Position numbers and translations under genes: made by a program | NCBI RefSeq assembly: GCF_963678635.1 | Contig: NC_087064.1 | Coordinates: 32,092,369 to 32,156,368, forward strand | DNA length: 64,000 nucleotides | Origin: Symsagittifera roscoffensis | Taxonomy: Eukaryota > Xenacoelomorpha > Acoela > Convolutidae | Direction of reading: 5' to 3' | Shown here: in pieces, positions 53,862-64,000 of the stretch | Numbering within the stretch: the stretch's first letter is position 1 | How the letters are laid out: every line of letters begins with the position of its first letter | Notes under the pieces: generated by a model | The model's database searches: none | Told to the model about the DNA's origin: nothing | The model's input: the letters and a program-made list of their open reading frames with translations, nothing else

Positions 53862-56800
53862 TGAAAAAGGTCCGAACTGTTTTTGTCTACCAGCAGAAAA
53901 CTGTTATGAGGAAAAATAACTTGAAATTTTTTTCGAGCATTTGGACTGTTTACAGTAAAAAAAGGCTCTTGCGCGCATTTTTTTTCAAAACGGTTTCAGT
54001 GATGAGTAAACTTAACTTGCGACAAAAAAAAACTTCCACTAAAGTCGGTTTTATTTTTTGTTCTCTATTTGTAAGGAATTGTTCAACTGGCATTTGTAGA
54101 GTCAGGACAACTTTTTTTGCAGCAATCACGAACAGTTTTTTTGCAAACGAACCAAAATGCAAGAAACACAAATTTAAAAATTGTTTTTTTTTTACCGATA
54201 AAAAGTTTGAAGCATAAATTTAAATTTTTTTTGAGCATCTGGACTGTTCACGGTCAAAATGCACCTTATGCGTTCTTTTTCTTTATTGTGTGGAGGTAGA
54301 CAATTAAACTTCTGACGAAATTTTTTTTCAAATGAATCGAGTGTAATTTTTTCTTAATTATGAACAAATGCCCATTTAGTATTTAGCATTTAGAGAGTTG
54401 CCCATCTAGCTTTTTAAGTGTCAGGACATTTTTTGCAGGAATTGATTGCGTACAAAGTTGCTTAAAACCAAACCAGCCTTCTTGACATTTGAGTTTTAGA
54501 GCATTTGTGTTGTTTACAGGCAAGAAAATGTCTGGCGCGCTTTTTTTGTTGTTGAAAATTTTTTGTGTGAGAAGATAACTGAACTTGCAACGAAAACTGT
54601 TTCTTTTTTTGGATCGAGTTTAGTTTTTTATTCACTTAACAAAAAATTGCCAAAATAGCATTTTGAGTGTCAAGATGACTTAATGCATGCAGCCCAACTT
54701 TCAAAATTGATTTTTTTTTCAAAAAAAAACAGACTTTGAGGAACAATTGTGAATTTTTTTTGAGCATCTAGACTGTTTACAATAAGAAGTATATCTTGCG
54801 CGAAACTTTTTAGAACATATATGGATCGGGTTTGCTTACGGATCAAGTTTGTCATTAAAATTATATGGATCGAAATTGTTTTTTAGTCTTTTGTCATATA
54901 GAATTGCCTAACCAGAAATGTTAGGGTTAGAAACACTTTATTACAGGAACGGATGACATACGAAATTGCCTGAAACTACGGTTGAATGCATGAAATACCC
55001 TTTTCATATTTCTAGACTAGACCAAGTTAAAATAGTTTTTCTCGCAGGTTAAGTTTTCTACTCAAACAAACCATTTAAAAAAAATGCGCTGATGATTTTT
55101 ACTGTAACAGTCCGGATGCACAGAAAAAAAATTTTTGGATTAAAGTTTGAAACTTTTTTCAAGTTCTTTTTGTCAGAGTAAAAACCAACGCTGAAACTTG
55201 GATTTATGCACTTTGGTTTGGTTTCAGTCAATTTTGTTCAATGGTCAGTTCCTGCAAAATGTTGTCGTGAGACGAAAAGTGGCAACGGGTCAATTCTTTT
55301 TTTTAGAAAAAAAAATGGAAAATAGTTTTTTGAGCATCTGGACTGTTTCAGGCAAAGAAAAAAATATTGCGTGCGTTTTTTAAGAACTGTTTGTGTGAAA
55401 GAAAAACTGAATTTGCAACGAAAAATAAATCATATGGGTTTAGATCAGTATTTGTTGATAATTTTCAAGGAGTTGCCCAACAAGAACTTTAAGTGTCAAG
55501 ACAAACTTTTTGCGGGAGCCGAAAGCATAAAAATATGCCTGAAATTAAACCAGAATTCATGGAATCCAAAAATTAAAGTTGTTTTTTCCGACAAAAAAAA
55601 AACAATTTTTGAGAAAGGTTGTGTAAATTTTTTCTGAACGTCTGGTCTGAGTACAGGCAAACAAAATATTTTGCAGGCAATTGTTTTTTGAAAATTGTTT
55701 GTGAAAAATTGCATAACTAGCAACTTTATTGTCAGGTCGACAATCTGGGATACAAGGTAAAAGTACCGCGTAGCTTGCCAGTTAATTTTGGTGATTTCAA
55801 TCCATCACCTGAGGAAAAATCAATACTGTAAAAGTACCCTAAAAGAAAGACGATTTACAGTACTCAGACAATTTTAAGAGAAACGAAAGATTCGCAAAAA
55901 TATTTTTTGGTTTTGTAGGATGCGTTTGCTTAATTGATAATGCAACTTTGTCCAATCGCTTGACACGTTTCGTTTTATAACAATTTTTCGTTCTGATCAA
56001 AATTATAGAACTGCTTTTTTTTCTCGGAAACGTAGCAATCGTGTTTTTTTTCCAGAAACATTTTTTGAGTAAAAACGCAGTCATTTGATTCACAATGAAA
56101 TAAAAAAAATTGCAAAAATATTCTGCTACTGCTTCCTAACTGATTTGTGCAGTAGGCGCTCAGCAATTACATCCTTCAGAATATGCGAAAAACTGTTTTG
56201 CACGTCAAAATTCAACAAAAAATACCTCTGGATTACCCGCAGACAATTATTTCTTAAAACTTTTTACAAATATCAAACAAAATTTTCAGTTGTTTTGTTT
56301 ATTGGTTTTTCAAGAAAACTGATAATCGTATTTGTTCGGACTGAGTTTGTTTCAGTCAAAAAACCGAACGACAATTGTAGCGCGCGGATGTAACCGGAAA
56401 CTTTAGTTTTTTTGCGAATGTGCTTGCGCTACTTTAAGGTTACCTTAGGCTAAGACTTTTGATTTTCTAAATTTTGTATAAGCGATGGATGCTTGCAGCA
56501 AATTTTTGTACAAAAACTACTTAACATTTATATTCAATCTTGTGCGCGGAAAGTTTTATACAAAATTTTTGAGAAGATTTTGCTCAAGTTGAGCTTAAGT
56601 ATTTGACAAGAAACATTCCTTAAAAATCTAACTCTTTCATGAAGAATTTCGTGAGCATATAGTGATGATATAAAGCAAATTGAATATGTCCATAACAGAA
56701 ATTTAAAAATCCTGAAAGCGCTTTGCAATCAATCAAAATGGTTTGATTTTTTTTTCGTAAAACAATTTATAGCTGACAAAATTGCTCGTTAAGACACTAA

Positions 56801-57693
56801 TACGATTTAAAAATCAATCATAACATTTTTTAATGTGTATACATGTACAAAATTACAAAATTTTAAAAACAAAAAATTCCAATTATTAGAAGTGCCTCTA
56901 AATTTGAGCTAGCTCTTTTTTGAACAACTGATCTGGTTACGGGCAGAAAATCAATTTTTTTTGGAAACTGTTTGTGGGAGTGGAAAACCAAACTTGCAGC
57001 GAAAAAAAATCATATGGGTCGAGATCAGTTTTTATTGTTAAATTATAAGGAGTTGTTCAAGTAGCTTTCATAGTGTCAGGACGACTTTTTTACAAGAACT
57101 GATCTTACAAAAAATTTTCTAAAGTTAAACCAGAATGCATGAAACCCATTTGTCAAAGTTATTTTTTTCCGACGAATTAAAAATGAATTTTGAAAATTAA
57201 TTTCCAAATTGTTTCTTGAGCATCTGGACTGTTTGCGGGTAAAAAAAAGTATCATGCGTGCTTTATTCAAAATGTTTGTGTGAGTGGAAATCCTATACGG
57301 GCGACAATAATTTCTTATGGGTAGAGATCAGGTTTCATTTTAATTTATACAGATTTGCTCAACTAGCATTTTTTTGAAAAAGTTTTTCTGTGTGAGTAGA
57401 AACTAAACTTAACTTGCAACTGAAAAGTTTCCAATGGGTTCGAGTTTAGTTTTTCCTAAAATAAAAGGATTATACAACTAGCATTTTTTTCAGGGCATCC
57501 ATGCGGGACATGAGGCAAAAATCATCAAAAAAAAATGTCCCGTATTACCCACAAACAATTTTTCCATAAATTTTTTGAAAAAATCAAACAAAACTTTTCC
57601 CTTACCCTTTGTTTATTGACTTTACAAGAAAACTGATAATCATATTTGTTCGAATGGAGTTTGTTTTCAGTCATATTACTGAACGAGAGTTCT

Positions 57694-58840
57694 AGCGTGC
57701 GGATGTAGCCGGAAACATTCTTTTTTCTTGCTAGTTTTCTCACGCTACCTTATTTTAACACAAATATATAATAATTTTTCCGAATTGCTCTTAAGGCTAC
57801 GGCTGCTTACAGCAAGATTTGTACAAAATTTAATTAAGTTTCAAATTAAACTTTTTTGCCAGGAAGAATTGAACAAAAATTTTGAGAAAGTTCAGCTGAT
57901 TTTTTTCATATGAAAGCTTTGTAAACTAAGAAATTTGACGAGAAAAATTCCAGAAAAATGTCATATTTTAATGCAAAATTACATGAACTGCAGTGATATA
58001 TAAAACCAATTGAATATCTTCAAGTCGGAGACTAAAAGTAACTGAAGGCGCTATCAAATCATTCATTTTGGATTGATTTATGTAACAAAACACGAGACTT
58101 TGTCTTGCGTGCGTTTTTTGAAAAAAATTGAAATGAGTAGAAAGCTTAAATGCAAAAACAAAATTCCAATGGACCAAGTTTATTTTTTCCCCTAAAACAT
58201 AAAGAACTGCCACACTAGCATTTTTACTGACAGGTCGTCAATTTGAGACACCAGGAAAAATGAATAATCTAAAAGTACCGCGTACCGCGTCAGTTAATTT
58301 CCAATTACCATCTTTAATTGATTTTTTTTTTGTCCGACGTTTTTTTTGTAAACAACATCTTCAAAAAACAGAATTCTTCTTCATAAACTTTGAATTGGAT
58401 AACCAGCAAAAATTTACACAATTATTTTTGTTTAAATAGCAAAAAATTTTTAGTTTTAATCACTAGTTTTTAATTTCCCATTCAGAGTTAATTTTACCTG
58501 TTAAACTTAATTAAACTTGCCAGCAACTAACAACAATTAAAAAAACAGAGAAGAAACAGTACCAATAATTAACTTCATTTCTCTAGATCTAGAAAAAGCA
58601 AGATTAACCCTTTTCAACGAGAAACCATCCAAATCAGAATTATTGATCAAAAAAGCAAATGGACAAAACATGCAAACAAAAAAAACCAGAAAGAAAAACA
58701 ATACCAAAAAACTGATCCCTAACACATAACGAGTTCAATTACAGATTGATTTGTTCAACAATACTCCGATAATTTTCGAGTTATGCAGAAGCCAGAAAAC
58801 TCTTTTCCATTTTTTGTTGCTATTGTTCAGTTTTTGATGT
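57694..58840. repeat. Segment X, unit 3
   Basis: Third copy of X; its end marks the right boundary of the array. Confidence 0.7.
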
Positions 58841-60697
58841 AATTTGTACGTTCGCTTTTTTTAGTTTGACCAAAATAAAGGCACAGTCCATTGTAAATTA
58901 AGCAAAAGTGTAAATTAATGGACGAAATTCAGAACAAAACAAAAAACTAACGGATTCTTTTGAATAGTTGAATTGCTTGCTACTCTCAAAAATAGATATA
59001 GTGAAATTTCATTAAAAAATTTTCTCCAAGTTTGTTGTCATGCTCCTATAAGTTTTTAAAATCTTCATAAGCTCTATAAACTTTTGAGTTTATTCGATTA
59101 AAAATCTATAATAGAGCAACTACTTTTTAAGGCGGTAAAATCTTTTTTAACTCCATTATAAACGATAACGATTACTTCAAAAATGTTCCTGAGTTTTTCA
59201 CAATATTTTTGATAGAAATCAAAAAAAAATCAGTGAAAATTAACATATTTGGTGAAAAACAGTTTTGCAAACGTTGAGTATGGGTACCCACACTGTCAGG
59301 AAATGGAATGCAATCAATTTTAAACATTAAATTTTTGGAGAGATTTAAAAAATGGTATTGAATAAATTGCAGAATTGACTTTAATTCAATATAATTTGAT
59401 AGAAAGATATAGCTTATAAATCCATTTCAGTCAAATCTACATCAAATTTTTTCAAGTTTCTTTCTTCTATTAGTTCGAATAAAAAAATGATTTATATTGA
59501 ATAAATCATCTTTCAACGACTTTTCTGCATTCTCATTTTATACAGATTATATACAGATTAAATTCAAAAATTTTGAACAATCAAAAAACGAGAAATAGCG
59601 GAAGTCAAATTCTAACTTTTTTCTCATTTGACTTTTCATTTTGATGCTTGGCCTAAAAATAATCGTTGAGGAAAACCAATAACTTAACTTTGTGCACCAG
59701 AAACAATTTTTTCAGTTGATTTTTTTATTACGTTTTCATACTTGCCTGACAAAATTGAGGCTAAAACGTTGATAATGAAATTGAAATTTGAAACAATTTT
59801 GCATAGTTCTTTTTTCATGACTGCGTGAACCCATCGTTTTTACAAAAATTGAAAAAAAACCCTTAACCACAAAAGTTTGCGGTAAAAACTTCAATCGTGG
59901 GACTTTTAATTTCTGTTCCACTGATGGAGATGAGTACACTGATTTTCAAAAGATTTGAAACAAAAATAATAATATTTAATTTTAACCGACTTTGTTAAGT
60001 TTTTAATAATATTCTTACCTTACCGAAATCCAATTATTTCAATTTGAACAATTTTTTTCATAAAATCGTTTTTTTTGTCGTCAAATTCCATTCATTCCAT
60101 TATAAATCGATTTACGTATCTATATGCGCTATCGTAAATCAAATTCTCTACAGTATAATATCACTAAAATGTTTGTTTAATTCAACTTTAATTTCAAGTT
60201 TATCAGTGCCCGTAGTATATTTTTCTACAAAAAAATCAACTATTACGAATTTATTTGGACAAATAGTTGGTTTTATTGGAATGTGCATAAAGACCGACTA
60301 AAATCAATAAAAGTTTGTTAAAATGTGTTTTTGATTCAATGAAAAACTGGTTTGAAACATTAAAAACTAGTTTTCTGTTTTTTAATTTTCATCCCAAATT
60401 GTTTTTTTTGTCCTACAAATACGGACAATTAGGATTCTCGCGCGATTTTTTATGATTTTTTATGATTTTACTGATAATTATAATGAAAATAAAATTTGAT
60501 AATATTATAATAATGAATAATTTTCTTCATGTTGTTTTCTAATACTCACATCAGCTTCAAAACATTCTATCGGAAACTTTTGTTTTGATCAAATTCTCCA
60601 GAAAATTAGATTCACTAATCAATTTTGAATCCTAAATGAGTGATGAAACATTGTCATGGAAAGTTTGCATAGTTCAGATTTTATATTCGACCCTATT
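58841..60697. other. Unassigned A+T-rich sequence
   Basis: No recognised gene. A 67-codon minus-strand frame (59736-59939) and an 85-codon plus frame (60044-60301) show no motif I know. Confidence 0.3.
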
Positions 60698-60804
60698 TAA
60701 TTCATTCAACCTTGGACTAAGATAAAATTTGCTGAGCAACAACAATAAACTCGCCATTCTTGTTGCTCAATAAATTGTATCTTAGTCCAAGGTTAAATGA
60801 ATTA
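60698..60804. repeat. 107-bp palindrome
   Basis: Arms 60698-60742 and 60760-60804 pair over about 45 bp with small mismatches (cattcaaccttggactaaga against tcttagtccaaggttaaatg; inner part gagcaacaa against ttgttgctc) around a 17-bp loop. Confidence 0.75.
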
Positions 60805-60826
60805 GGATTATGATTGTCTGTCAGTA

Positions 60827-60969
60827 TTTTCTGTTATTATTTTTTGCATAAACAGGCACTATTGGCTAGTACCTGTTTATACAAAAGTAAGAATTTTCTG
60901 CTAAAACATCAGAACAATCTTGATATTTAACCAATAGTGCCTGTTTATGCAAAAATTAATAACAGAAAA
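60827..60969. repeat. 143-bp inverted repeat element
   Basis: Arms 60827-60865 and 60931-60969 (39 bp) pair closely, including aaacaggcactattgg against ccaatagtgcctgttt. The spacer has a third partial copy (acctgtttata). It lies only 22 bp from the previous palindrome. Confidence 0.75.
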
Positions 60970-61989
60970 AACCTTGGGGCGTATTAGTGTTTAATTTGAA
61001 TAAACAGAGAAATTATGTCGTACTTTATTCTAATGCAGCGCTTTTAATCAATCTTGTTGCTAAATGGAAATAAACCGGCTGTTGTCTTGCTTGTTTTTGA
61101 TTGCAGGTAAGGACGTGTTAAGGTATTGTTTAAGTTTCACCTACCCAGGTTACCTAGCCAGGGGAAGACCTTGGACCTGCTAGAAACCATCAACATACAT
61201 TGCCAGGAAGTCTAATTTTTTTCTGACAGTTGTTGAAAAAAAAATTCAATGTGAGTTTCTCATGATAACACATCGAAAGGTATAAACTCAAAAAAAACGA
61301 GAAATTAGCAAAATCATACACTTTTTAAATTCGCATTTTATGAAAAAACAACTAGCTAATTCAAAACCATCAAATCAGAAGATAGAGAAGTTTCGAGGTG
61401 GATAGCAGTTTTATTTCCAGAGATAGATACGGCATGAATTATCGGAGAGGTTTCTTTTTATATAACTTAGTCGGTTTGACGTAGATTGAAGTTTAAGCGC
61501 CTTATACAATTGGCCAACACGGAACTTCCTAATTATTATACTGGACATTGACTTTAATTTGGATTGAACTGCTTTTTTTTTTTAAATCCTCAATTAGGCA
61601 TCCGAATCGCCCGCCATAGAAGCTTAAGCGTTGCCATAACGTCATTTAACTGATGTTCGGTCGGATGATAATAAAATACTTTTTTCACAATACTAATTTC
61701 ACAATTCGATGGTCATTAGTTCAGTATGGTTTCTACTGAATAATTTATGGTTACGAGTGTTTTGGTCAAAACTGGCCCCCGATTCTTTTTAGCGTGGCAT
61801 GTGAACAAATTAACAGCAACAAAAAAAGCGGCTGATGCAGAGGCAGTTGAGGGGATGGGTCCTGACTGGGAGTCCCTCGTTTTCTGGCTGGCCACTGACC
61901 TCGTCGAAATTGGATCCAAATGCAAACAGTTAAGGTGTGTTTGATTTCCTGGGATGAGATCTTCGACTTATTATCTTTCGACTTTCGTC
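60970..61989. other. Unassigned sequence
   Basis: Less A+T-biased than its surroundings around 61740-61930, where both strands are open for about 65 codons; neither frame has a recognisable motif. A CAG|GTAAGG donor-like string occurs near 61107, without other evidence for an exon. Confidence 0.3.
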
Positions 61990-64000
61990 GAACTCAGTTT
62001 CGTCATATAGTCAACCGGTATTTGAGTCATAATCGAACACAAAGTTGATAATATAATATGGTCGAAATATAGCCTAATAAAAAATCGAAGGCATATGGTA
62101 TGGTCTAAAAATAGTCGACCGCAATAACGAACCCAAAATATGGTCGAAACATACTCGAACACTAAGTTAAACAGAAACTGTGGTCGAAATTTAGTCAAAC
62201 ACAACGTCCAACAGTTTCGAAAATTAGTAAACTCAAGAAATGAGCTACAGTTGGCTTAGGAAAATTTCCGAGCAGTGATATCTTGCCAATGAAAGTAACA
62301 AAAAAAATTGATTGATGTAGTGAAAAAAAATCATATTTTTGACACATCCAAACTAAAAATTCCGAAGAAATGTGAATTAAAAATAAGTAATATCAAAAGA
62401 AAGTTATTCAACTTGTTATTGCTATTTGGTGATGGGAAGCAGCAGGGTTGTTCAGTTTTTCAATTGCATGAAGTATAGAAAATGTGGAAAAAATATTTGT
62501 TCGCAACACAGCCAGTTTGAGTTGAGTCGGTCAAAACATATCAGACTTGGGTCGAAAATAGCGGAAAACATTTTGTTTTGCTTTGGTCAAGTTAATAAAA
62601 AACATAGCAATATTGGGTCGAGTTGGTCAAAACAAAGCATGTTAGAGTCAAATACAGGTCGAAGACAGTCGAACACGTTTTTTTCCCGATCTAGTGGGTG
62701 AAAAGTCAGTTTTTGTCAATTCAGCCAAAACATAGCACGCTTGGGTGGAAAGTAGTCGAGAACATTTTTCCTTTGGTCGAAATAGTCAAATAAAGCCGGT
62801 TATGGTCGATTTGGTCGAAACTTAGCACACTTTGTTGGAAAGCAAACCATGTTTTTGGTCAAATTGGTCAAAACTTAGCCAGTTTGAGTCAAGAGGGCTG
62901 AAACATAGCACTCTTTTTTGGTGAAGTCAGTCGAAACTAGGCAGTTTGCTTCGAGTTAGCCAAGAAAAAAATTTTTTTCTGTAGAACACAGTCGAACAAA
63001 CTTTGTCTTGCCTCGAATCGGTCAAAAATAGCAAGTTCGCGAACAGTCGGTCGAAACAAAACACACATAGGGTAAACACATTTATTCTTCGGTCGAGTTG
63101 GTCGAAAAATAACCAGTTTGGGTCGAGCTGGCCGAAGCTTAGCATGGTTTTATCGAATTCAGTCCGGCACTGTTTGTTGTTGGTCGAGTCGGTTGGGAGG
63201 TAGTTGGTTTGGGCCGACTTGAATGAAACATAGCAGGCTGAAACATAGCAGATAGTTGGACGAACACTGCAGGTGGTTGAAACATAGCACATAGTCGGTC
63301 AAGCGTTGCCAGTTTGAATCTATTTGGTCAACACATTACACGCTTCGGTAGAACACAGTCGATCACATTTTGTCTTGCGTCGATTCAGTCAAAAACAGCA
63401 AGTTCGGGATCAATCGGTCGAAGCAAAAACACATAAGTTGAACACAGTCGAGCACAATTTTTCTTCGGGCGGAGTCTGTTGAAGCAGAGCCAGTTTGAGA
63501 AGAGTATGTCAAAAAAAGTTCACTGGGGTCAGACACATTTATTCCTAGGTCGAGTTGGTCAAAATATAACAGGTTTGGGTCGAACCGACCGAAATATAGC
63601 ACGGTACTATCGAATTCAGTCCAACACCGTTGATTTTTGGTCGAGTCGGTCGGAACTTATTTGGTTTGGGCCGATTTGGTTGAAACATAGCAGGCTGAAA
63701 CATAGCACATAGATGGTCGAACACTGCAGGTGGTTGAAACATAGCACATAGTCGGGCAAGCGTTGCCAGTTTGAATCTATTTGGTCAACATATAACACGC
63801 AACGGTAGAACACAGTCGATCACATTTTCTCTTGCGTCGATTCAGTCAAAAATAGCAAATTCGGGATCAATCGGTCGAAGCAAAAACAAATAAGTTGAAC
63901 ACAGTCGAACACGGTTTTTCTTCGGGCGGAGTTTGTTGAAGCAGAGCCAGTTTGGGAAGAGTATGTCAAAAAAAGTTCACTGGGGTTAGACACATTTATT
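61990..64000. repeat. Satellite built on a TGGTCGAAA-type motif
   Basis: The motif t(t)ggtcgaaa.atagc recurs dozens of times, degenerate and irregularly spaced at about 40-60 bp, in the left part. From about 62990 a higher-order repeat with a 457-bp period appears: gatcacattt at 63361 and 63818, gaaacatagca at 63240 and 63697. An earlier shorter version begins near 62990. It continues past the window end. Frames within it are by-products of the repeat. Confidence 0.8.
63359..63815. repeat. 457-bp higher-order satellite unit
   Basis: One full unit. The next begins at 63816 and repeats nearly the same text to the window end, while the previous one (about 62990-63358) is shorter by roughly 90 bp. 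Confidence 0.7.

Larger units (their letters stand above)
47040..57480. repeat. Field of degenerate ~300-bp monomers, unit 3
   Basis: This is the counterpart of 30640-40520 with the same monomer order except at about 52530-53424, where monomers like those at 50340-51060 replace a stretch present in unit 1 (36135-36490). Confidence 0.7.
28133..58840. repeat. 30.7-kb tandem array of three Polinton-remnant units
   Basis: A unit beginning ttttaagttcgtcttcacc and ending cagtttttgatgt occurs three times head to tail: 28133-41888, 41889-44512 and 44513-58840. Each full unit has segment Y (about 1.5 kb, polB pseudogene C-terminus), segment Z (about 11.1 or 11.7 kb, degenerate monomers and more polB scraps) and segment X (about 1.15 kb). 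The middle unit lacks Z. Copies are very similar, with scattered substitutions and small indels. No intact gene is carried. Confidence 0.85.
44513..58840. repeat. Array unit 3 (Y-Z-X, 14.33 kb)
   Basis: Y is 44513-45981, Z is 45982-57693 and X is 57694-58840. Z is about 590 bp longer than in unit 1, mainly because of a replaced segment at about 52530-53424. Similarity ends at 58840 where unique sequence (aatttgtacgttcgc) begins. Confidence 0.8.

Noticed and set aside
61716-61944. Small gene near 61.8 kb
   Set aside because: Both strands are open over the same 200 bp and neither has recognisable features.
61990-64000. CRISPR-like array
   Set aside because: The motif is degenerate and irregularly spaced with no identical repeats separated by unique spacers; the setting is eukaryotic.

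Overview
The window is a piece of an A+T-rich eukaryotic, probably invertebrate animal, genome. It holds no recognisable host gene. Nearly all of it is transposable-element material: one young LTR retroelement, decayed non-LTR retrotransposons (LINEs), fold-back elements, a 30.7-kb tandem array carrying Maverick/Polinton-type DNA polymerase B remnants, and a satellite running off the right end. I cannot name the species.

Layout. 1-2727: three head-to-tail degraded LINE endonuclease fragments plus a reverse transcriptase (RT) scrap, all minus strand. 2728-4145: nothing recognisable. 4146-22529: a complete 18,384-bp Ty3/gypsy-type LTR element on the minus strand, with 410-bp LTRs that look identical by eye, a tRNA-type primer binding site and intact open frames. 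22534-25850: a decayed plus-strand LINE with endonuclease and RT remnants, including a YTDD catalytic box. 26740-26983: a palindromic fold-back element. 27961-28071: a short minisatellite. 28133-58840: three tandem copies (13.76, 2.62 and 14.33 kb) of a unit made of a polB pseudogene, a field of degenerate ~300-bp monomers and a 1.15-kb tail. 60698-60969: two small palindromes. About 61990-64000: a TGGTCGAAA-type satellite with a 457-bp higher-order period.

The LTR element is the main discovery. In its own 5'-to-3' direction (right to left) it has: 5' LTR, primer binding site, a 1.25-kb leader with repeated hairpins, a basic 155-aa ORF, a 1363-aa Gag-protease with an unusually long N-terminal extension, Pol (RT, RNase H, integrase, GPY/F) reached in the -1 frame, a 0.6-kb spacer, two small hydrophobic ORFs joined by ATGA, a 378-codon open frame with no ATG, an 872-aa secreted/membrane envelope-like protein, a 601-aa ORF joined to it by ATGA, a 1.6-kb 3' untranslated segment and the 3' LTR. 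The identical LTRs and unbroken frames suggest a recent insertion. The packed downstream genes imply spliced or coupled translation, as in complex retroviruses.

The tandem array looks like a dead Polinton-related segment amplified after it was already disabled: all three polB copies share the same premature stop just after the catalytic Asp-Thr-Asp motif. It has been reshaped by deletion, inversion and unequal exchange.
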